NCBI GenBank assembly: GCA_964513445.1
Contig: CAZEMM010000035.1
Location: forward strand, 1 to 19,261
Origin: Butyricicoccus_A sp964513445
GTDB lineage: Bacteria; Bacillota; Clostridia; Oscillospirales; Butyricicoccaceae
Length of the DNA stretch: 19,261 nt
Direction of reading: 5' to 3'
Made by a program: the position numbers and the translations under genes. Below, in pieces: positions 14,885 through 19,261 of the stretch. The notes under the pieces are model-generated. The model was given only the letters and a program-made list of their open reading frames with translations, was not told where the DNA came from and did no database searches. The stretch's first letter is position 1; every line of letters begins with the position of its first letter.

Positions 14885-17155
14885 ATGACACACATCATTT
14901 CTGTTTTAAATATGATCCTGCTGCCGGACACGACGCTGCATTTCAAACGGAGCAGTCTGGAAAATATGGGGATTCGAGATGTCAGCCAGGAGGACACCTT
15001 TCTTTTCCGTTTCCGCAAGGAGAGCGAGCCGGGCGCAGACCAGCCGCCGGAATTTTATCCCGTCGGCGCGGCCGGAAAGGCCGTCGAGGTGGACGACGAG
15101 GGTACGGTTTCCGTTCTGGTGACCGACCGCGTCAAAATCACAAGCGAAGCGCAGGCGGACGCGGAGCCGACGTTTCATACGGAGCCGCTGCCGGATATCG
15201 AGGATCTGCCGGAGGACGCCCCCATCCGTTTTGCCGCGCTGAAGGATAAGCTGCTCGACTACGTCAAGCAATTTGAATGGGGCGTCGTCGCGCGCGGCTA
15301 CCTGCTGCAGCTGACCTCTATGAATCAGCTGGCCTGCGGGCTGTCCAGCCTGCTCAATGTGAGCAACGAGGAAAAATATAAAATATTGGAAACCGACTCT
15401 CAGGCGGCGCGGTTTGACCGCATCGAAGCGCTGGTCTATGAATTCGTCGCGCAGTCGCAGGTCTCCGGCGAGGCGCAGCTCGCGCTGCAAAAGCGCAACG
15501 AGCAATTCTATCGCGAGGAAGCGCTGAAAAAGCAGATCGAATTTCTGCAAAAGCAGCTCGACGACATGCATCCGGAAAACATCACGGATGTGCGCCGCTT
15601 TGAAAAGGCCATCGCGGAGTCCGGCATGAACGACACTGCCCGCAAGGAGGCGGAGAAGGTGCTGCGCCGCATGAAGCTGGAGGGCAAGGACAGCCATGAA
15701 TACGGCATGCTGTATGAATATCTCGACTTTGTCACCAGCCTGTCGTGGAAAAAGGAGCCGTTCCAATCCATCCGGCTGGACAAGGCGGAGCGCATTCTGG
15801 ATGAGGATCACTATGGCCTGAAAAAGGTAAAAAAGCGCATCATTCAGCATCTTGCGGTCATGGCGCTGGGCCGTAGCCAATCCGGCTCCATCCTGCTGTT
15901 TGTCGGCGCGCCCGGTACCGGAAAGACCAGCATCGGCCAGAGCATCGCAAAGGCGCTGGGCCGCGCGTATGTGCGCATCAGTCTGGGCGGCATCCGCGAT
16001 GAGGCGGAGATCCGCGGACACCGACGCACCTATGTCGGCGCCATGCCGGGCCGCATCATGGACGGCATGAAAAAGAGCGGCGTGTCCAATCCGGTCATCG
16101 TGCTCGACGAGGTCGACAAGCTGTCGCAGGATTACAACGGTGATCCGGCAAACGCACTGCTCGAGGTGCTCGATCCCGAACAGAACAACACGTTTACCGA
16201 TCATTATATGAACGTGCCGTATGACCTGTCCGACGTGCTGTTTATCTGCACGGCAAATTCCATGGACACGATTCCCGCCCCGCTGCTCGACCGCATGGAG
16301 ATCATCCAGTTCCCCGGCTACACCCCGGTGGAAAAGGAGCACATCGCCACACGACATCTGATTCCGCAGGCAAAGCAGGCGATGCATATTGCGGAGCGTA
16401 GCCTGCGCATCACCAACGCGGCGGTTCGCAGCCTGATCGACAATTATACGTTTGAATCGGGTGTGCGCGGGCTGAAAAAACAGATCAACACGCTGTGCCG
16501 CGCGGCGGCGGTCAGCCTGGTGCGCGGCAGGACCAGCCAAATCGTCGTGCTGCCCCGCAGTCTGGAAAAACTGCTCGACCAGCGTCCCATCCACCGCACG
16601 CACATTCTGGATAACAAACAGCCTGGCATCGTCACCGGTCTGGCATGGACGGCGGCAGGCGGTGAGATCCTGTTTATTGAAACCATGCTGACCCCCGGCA
16701 GCGGCAAGGTCATCATCACCGGACAGCTGGGCGACGTCATGAAGGAGTCGGCACAGATCGCGGTGAGCATCGTCAAGCGCCGCTATCCGGATAAGGCCTC
16801 CTTATTTGAGAAAAACGACCTGCACATCCATGTGCCCGCGGGCGCAACGCCGAAGGACGGTCCCTCCGCCGGTATCACGCTGACGACCGCACTCGTCTCA
16901 CTCGTCACGGGCAAGGGGGTCAGCCCGACGGTCGCCATGACCGGCGAGGTCTCGCTGCGCGGCGGTGTTATGCCCATCGGCGGCCTGCCGGAAAAGCTGA
17001 TGGCGGCGCAGCGCGCGGGGATCCAAACCGTGTTCATCCCTGCGGAAAATCAGGATGATCTGCGTGATATCCCGACAGAGGTCACCAAAAAGCTGACCAT
17101 CGTCCCTGTTAAAACCGTGGATGACGTGCTCTCCCGCGTTCTGGAGGACGCATAA
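14885..17155 (+). CDS. lon: ATP-dependent Lon protease
   Basis: Cytoplasmic AAA+ serine protease that unfolds and degrades misfolded and regulatory proteins, 756 residues. The N-terminal substrate-binding part (1-200) is divergent: the usual LPVLPLR start is replaced by MTHIISVLNMILLPD. A coiled-coil stretch follows (about 205-245). The AAA module has Walker A GAPGTGKT (341-348), Walker B VIVLDEVDKL, and the conserved GGIRDEAEIRGHRRTYVGAMPG loop. The C-terminal S16 protease domain has the catalytic dyad S661 (PKDGPSAG) and K704 (GGLPEK), with the same spacing as E. coli Ser679/Lys722. AGGAG is 7 bases upstream of the ATG. All catalytic residues are present, so it should be active. Confidence 0.97.
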   Translation: MTHIISVLNMILLPDTTLHFKRSSLENMGIRDVSQEDTFLFRFRKESEPGADQPPEFYPVGAAGKAVEVDDEGTVSVLVTDRVKITSEAQADAEPTFHTEPLPDIEDLPEDAPIRFAALKDKLLDYVKQFEWGVVARGYLLQLTSMNQLACGLSSLLNVSNEEKYKILETDSQAARFDRIEALVYEFVAQSQVSGEAQLALQKRNEQFYREEALKKQIEFLQKQLDDMHPENITDVRRFEKAIAESGMNDTARKEAEKVLRRMKLEGKDSHEYGMLYEYLDFVTSLSWKKEPFQSIRLDKAERILDEDHYGLKKVKKRIIQHLAVMALGRSQSGSILLFVGAPGTGKTSIGQSIAKALGRAYVRISLGGIRDEAEIRGHRRTYVGAMPGRIMDGMKKSGVSNPVIVLDEVDKLSQDYNGDPANALLEVLDPEQNNTFTDHYMNVPYDLSDVLFICTANSMDTIPAPLLDRMEIIQFPGYTPVEKEHIATRHLIPQAKQAMHIAERSLRITNAAVRSLIDNYTFESGVRGLKKQINTLCRAAAVSLVRGRTSQIVVLPRSLEKLLDQRPIHRTHILDNKQPGIVTGLAWTAAGGEILFIETMLTPGSGKVIITGQLGDVMKESAQIAVSIVKRRYPDKASLFEKNDLHIHVPAGATPKDGPSAGITLTTALVSLVTGKGVSPTVAMTGEVSLRGGVMPIGGLPEKLMAAQRAGIQTVFIPAENQDDLRDIPTEVTKKLTIVPVKTVDDVLSRVLEDA

Positions 17156-17181
17156 GTCCGCGCGTCCAACGCCGATCCCCG

Positions 17182-17211
17182 TTGAACTGCGGCCGCAGTC
17201 TGTGGTATAAT
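17182..17211 (+). promoter_or_regulatory. Promoter of the HAD phosphatase gene, with internal palindrome
   Basis: The -35 box is TTGAAC (17182-17187), the -10 box TATAAT (17206-17211), spacer 18 bases, with an extended TGG before the -10. A perfect 14-base palindrome ACTGCGGCCGCAGT (17186-17199) sits in the spacer, where a bound protein would block RNA polymerase. The leader is about 75 bases. No terminator is visible between lon and this promoter. Confidence 0.75.
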
Positions 17212-17293
17212 CCATAGGGCAGCGCTTTTCGCGGTGTTGCCATTGAGAAAGTAAGGCGAAATCCGCCGTATAACGGAAGGAACTCACGATCCC

Positions 17294-18118
17294 ATGGCAT
17301 ATCAGCTTCTTGCCGTTGACATGGACGGCACATTACTCAATTCACAAAAGGAAGTCTCTGCACGCAGCCGGCAGTCGATCAACGCCGCGCTGGCGCGCGG
17401 AAAAACCGTCGTTTTTTCCACCGGACGCTGTATCGCCGAGCTGGAACACTTTTTCCCGCTGTTCCCGCGCATGCGCTATGTGCTGTGCGAGAGCGGCGCC
17501 TGCGTCTATGATCTGGCGCAAAAGCGCGCACTGTATCAGCGCATCTTTGAGCCGGACGTCGTACAGCCGCTGCTGGACTATGCGGTGCAGCAGGATCTGC
17601 TGCTGCAATTCTTTTCCGATACCGATGTGTTTTTGCTGCTGGACGATGCTGCGCAGCTGCGCGCAGCTCTGCAGCATGTGCAGCTGGAGCAATATTTCGC
17701 GCACTTTGTGCACTGTGCACAGCTGACGTCGGATTATACCGCAACGCTGCGCGCGCGCGGCTGGCGCGTAAGCAAGGTCAATCTGTACCACAGCACGGAG
17801 ACGGACTGTGAGATGTCCATGCGCGCGCTGGCGGCGCTGCCCGTCACCATGGTGCGGGCAGAAGCCATGGCGCTCGAATGCTCGCCCCGCGGCATTGACA
17901 AGGGGTGCGGTCTGGACATGCTGTGCCGTCATCTGCATATTCCACTCGAGCAGACAATCGCCGTGGGCGACAGCTTCAACGACGAGACGATGCTGCGCCG
18001 CGCAGGTCTGTCGGTCGCCATGGGGAACGCCGCACCGGAAATCAAGGCGCTGTGCGATGTCACGACAGCGGACTGCAACCATGACGGTGTCGCGCAGGTC
18101 ATCGAACAATATCTATAA
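17294..18118 (+). CDS. HAD superfamily hydrolase, Cof type (IIB)
   Basis: Cytoplasmic phosphatase of 274 residues. Motif I is AVDMDGTLLN with nucleophile D9 and D11, motif II FSTGR, motif III lysine K203 in GIDKGCGLDML, and motif IV GDSFNDETML (G225-D230, Mg2+ ligands). The large cap between motifs II and III marks class IIB. Members hydrolyse sugar phosphates, pyridoxal phosphate or flavin mononucleotide, and the sequence does not choose between them. The ribosome binding site (GGAAGGAA) lies rather far, about 12 bases, from the ATG, so expression may be modest. It has its own promoter and is followed about 20 bases later by an insertion sequence. Confidence 0.93.
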   Translation: MAYQLLAVDMDGTLLNSQKEVSARSRQSINAALARGKTVVFSTGRCIAELEHFFPLFPRMRYVLCESGACVYDLAQKRALYQRIFEPDVVQPLLDYAVQQDLLLQFFSDTDVFLLLDDAAQLRAALQHVQLEQYFAHFVHCAQLTSDYTATLRARGWRVSKVNLYHSTETDCEMSMRALAALPVTMVRAEAMALECSPRGIDKGCGLDMLCRHLHIPLEQTIAVGDSFNDETMLRRAGLSVAMGNAAPEIKALCDVTTADCNHDGVAQVIEQYL

Positions 18119-18145
18119 CACAAAAAGACCTCCCGTTTGTGATAT

Positions 18146-18202
18146 GCTCCCCCTATGAGAGACAGTGAAAGAATAAAAAGCACTGTCAAACATAGGAGGA
18201 GC
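18146..18202 (+). promoter_or_regulatory. Leader hairpin covering the orfA ribosome binding site
   Basis: Outer arms 18146-18157 and 18191-18202 pair at 11 of 12 positions. Inner arms GACAGTG (18161-18167) and CACTGTC (18181-18187) pair perfectly, with a symmetric 3-base internal loop and a 13-base terminal loop. The AGGAGG at 18194-18199 lies in the outer stem, so transcripts that enter from outside would be poorly translated. Such protection from read-through is known for other insertion sequences. Confidence 0.7.
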
Positions 18203-18208
18203 ATTGTC

Positions 18209-18931
18209 ATGCCGCGAAAACAAAAGATAGCAGCAGAGGAAAAAGTGAAGATCGTTCGGGAATACTTGGAACAAAAGGTCAGCATAAGCGAGGCGGCACG
18301 GGCAGCCGGAGCAGATCATCAGACCATAAGAAGTTGGATAGGAATTTACGAGAATCATGGAATAGCAGGCTTTACTCAAAAGCGAAACCGACACTATACC
18401 GTTGAGACGAAAATGGCGGCCGTCATCGAATATTTGGACGGAGGGAGCAGTTTACAGACAATCTGCAAAAAATACCTCATACAAAACACAAGGCAACTCC
18501 GTGACTGGATAAAGGTGTATAATGCTCATGGAGATTTCAACTCCGTAAAACAATCGGGAGGCGGGAGCTACATGAAGCAAGGACGAGCCACAACGAAAGA
18601 AGAACGTGTGGAAATAGCCAGAGATTGTCTGGCATCAGGAAAGAACTACGGCGAGATGGCACTCAAGTACAAGGTGAGTTATCAGTAGGCACGGACATGG
18701 ACACTGCGGTATGAGGAACTTGGTGAGGCGGGACTGGAAGATCGCCGCGGCAAGCGGAAGAAGGATCAGACGCCGAGGACAGAACTGGAAAAGCTGCAAA
18801 TAGAGAATGAACAACTGAAACATAAGTTGTACCTGACAGAGATGGAGCGTGACCTGTTAAAAAAAGTGAGAGAATTGGAGAGGAGGGATGCCTTGACGGG
18901 ATACGGCAAGGACGATTCTACAGAGCGATAA
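18209..18931 (+). pseudogene. IS3-family transposase orfA with internal amber codon
   Basis: The frame is 240 codons long but is broken by TAG at 18686-18688 (codon 160). Before the stop, two helix-turn-helix units are visible (SISEAARAAGADHQTIRSWIG and SSLQTICKKYLIQNTRQLRDW), and a third begins at YGEMALKYKVSYQ. After it, the same frame continues with ARTWTLRYEELGEAGLEDRRG and a leucine-zipper stretch ELEKLQIENEQLKHKLY. The expected YQQ of related proteins suggests a CAG to TAG change. AGGAGG is 9 bases before the ATG. As it stands, only a 159-residue fragment lacking the zipper would be made, so this copy is probably immobile without a suppressor tRNA or help from another copy. Confidence 0.85.
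18859..18866 (+). other. A7G programmed -1 frameshift site
   Basis: Seven A residues followed by G, read as A-AAA-AAA in the orfA frame just after the leucine-zipper region, is the usual slippery heptamer of IS3-family elements. A -1 slip joins orfA to the orfB frame, which is open to the window edge. Confidence 0.75.
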
Positions 18932-19261
18932 AGGATTCGGAGTATCCTGTTGAAACAGCATGCTCGATTCTGCATATCTCACGGGCAGCGTACTACAAAT
19001 GGGCATCCGGAAAGCTAAGCGAAAGGACGCGCAAGAACCGCGAACTCGCCAAAAGGGTAGAGGAAATCCATATGGCAAGTCCGGATAAGGGCTACCGTCG
19101 TATAAACGACGATTTAGGCCACGATGACCATATTCACGTCAACGACAAGCGCATCCTTCGCATCTGTCGGGCATTGAATATTAAATCTACCATTAAATAC
19201 AGCAGTCACGGTTGCACAAGAAGTGCCAGGAATCCACAGTTCCTTGCGGAGAATATACTGA
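18865..19261 (+). CDS. IS3-family transposase orfB, partial (3' end outside window)
   Basis: The -1 frame after the slippery site is open to the right edge, 132 codons. It reads GRFYRAIKDSEYPVETACSIL, ISRAAYYKWASG, then EEIHMASPDKGYRRINDDLG, RILRICRALNIKSTIKY and NPQFLAENIL. These are the HTH_21 region and the lead-in to the integrase core of IS150-type transposases. The DDE catalytic domain itself lies outside the window. It is probably made only as an orfA-orfB fusion; there is no clear ribosome binding site and ATG of its own. The amber in orfA would block that fusion. Confidence 0.85.

Larger units (their letters stand above)
18119..19261 (+). mobile_element. IS3-family insertion sequence (IS150-like), right part outside window
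   Basis: The element holds orfA with helix-turn-helix units and a leucine-zipper tail, an A7G slippage site, and the start of orfB in the -1 frame, the standard IS3-family plan. The left boundary is not resolved: it lies between the HAD stop (18118) and the leader hairpin at 18146. The terminal repeat cannot be matched because the right end is outside. Lower GC than its neighbours supports recent arrival. Insertion just after the HAD stop leaves that gene intact. Confidence 0.88.

Noticed and set aside
14906..16603. Long open frame (565 codons) on the minus strand
   Set aside because: It lies fully antisense to lon, has no recognisable domains, and arises from the GC-rich codon bias of lon; lon has all catalytic motifs.
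1..19261. CRISPR arrays, tRNA or rRNA genes, prophage genes
   Set aside because: No regularly spaced repeats, no tRNA-like cloverleaf or rRNA sequence, and no phage structural genes were seen.

Overview
The window comes from a Gram-positive, Clostridia-type bacterium with fairly high GC. The evidence is strong AGGAGG-type ribosome binding sites, a lipoprotein-type sugar-binding protein, LytS/YesN-type regulators, and an F-type ATP synthase operon headed by AtpZ- and AtpI-like genes. A gut Oscillospirales-like lineage is my inference; the sequence alone does not fix the species.

Layout. (1) Positions 1-6300, minus strand: an F1Fo-ATP synthase operon read right to left. An extended -10 promoter near 6272-6300 precedes an AtpZ-like gene, an AtpI-like gene, atpB, atpE, atpF, atpH, atpA, atpG and the first part of atpD, which runs off the left edge. 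The c subunit has glutamates in both helices plus Thr-Thr and Tyr ligands, which suggests Na+ coupling of the two-carboxylate type. (2) Positions 6465-14005, minus strand: a six-gene cluster read right to left. It holds a sugar ABC transporter (two-domain ATPase, permease, lipoprotein binding protein), a YesN-type response regulator, a histidine kinase with no membrane segment, and a 476-residue protein. That last protein has the tandem ABC architecture of RbsA/MglA but has lost both Walker A motifs and both signature motifs. A clear intrinsic terminator follows. (3) Positions 14006-14383: a divergent intergenic region with an excellent promoter for a marR-type gene on the plus strand and operator-like repeats. 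(4) Positions 14384-17155, plus strand: a MarR-family regulator and a Lon protease, with related inverted repeats upstream of each. (5) Positions 17182-18118: a HAD-IIB (Cof-type) phosphatase with its own promoter. (6) From about 18119 to the right edge: an IS3-family (IS150-like) insertion sequence. Its orfA carries an in-frame amber codon, its leader folds over the orfA ribosome binding site, and it has an A7G frameshift signal leading into orfB, which is cut by the window edge.

The most notable system is the sugar transporter with its regulators. The kinase cannot sense outside the cell by itself, and it is translationally coupled to a catalytically dead copy of the transporter ATPase. The simplest model is that the pseudo-ATPase docks on the permease, or competes with the true ATPase for it, and reports transport state to the kinase. 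The kinase and the AraC-type response regulator would then control the operon. This is inference from gene content and motif loss, and it is testable.
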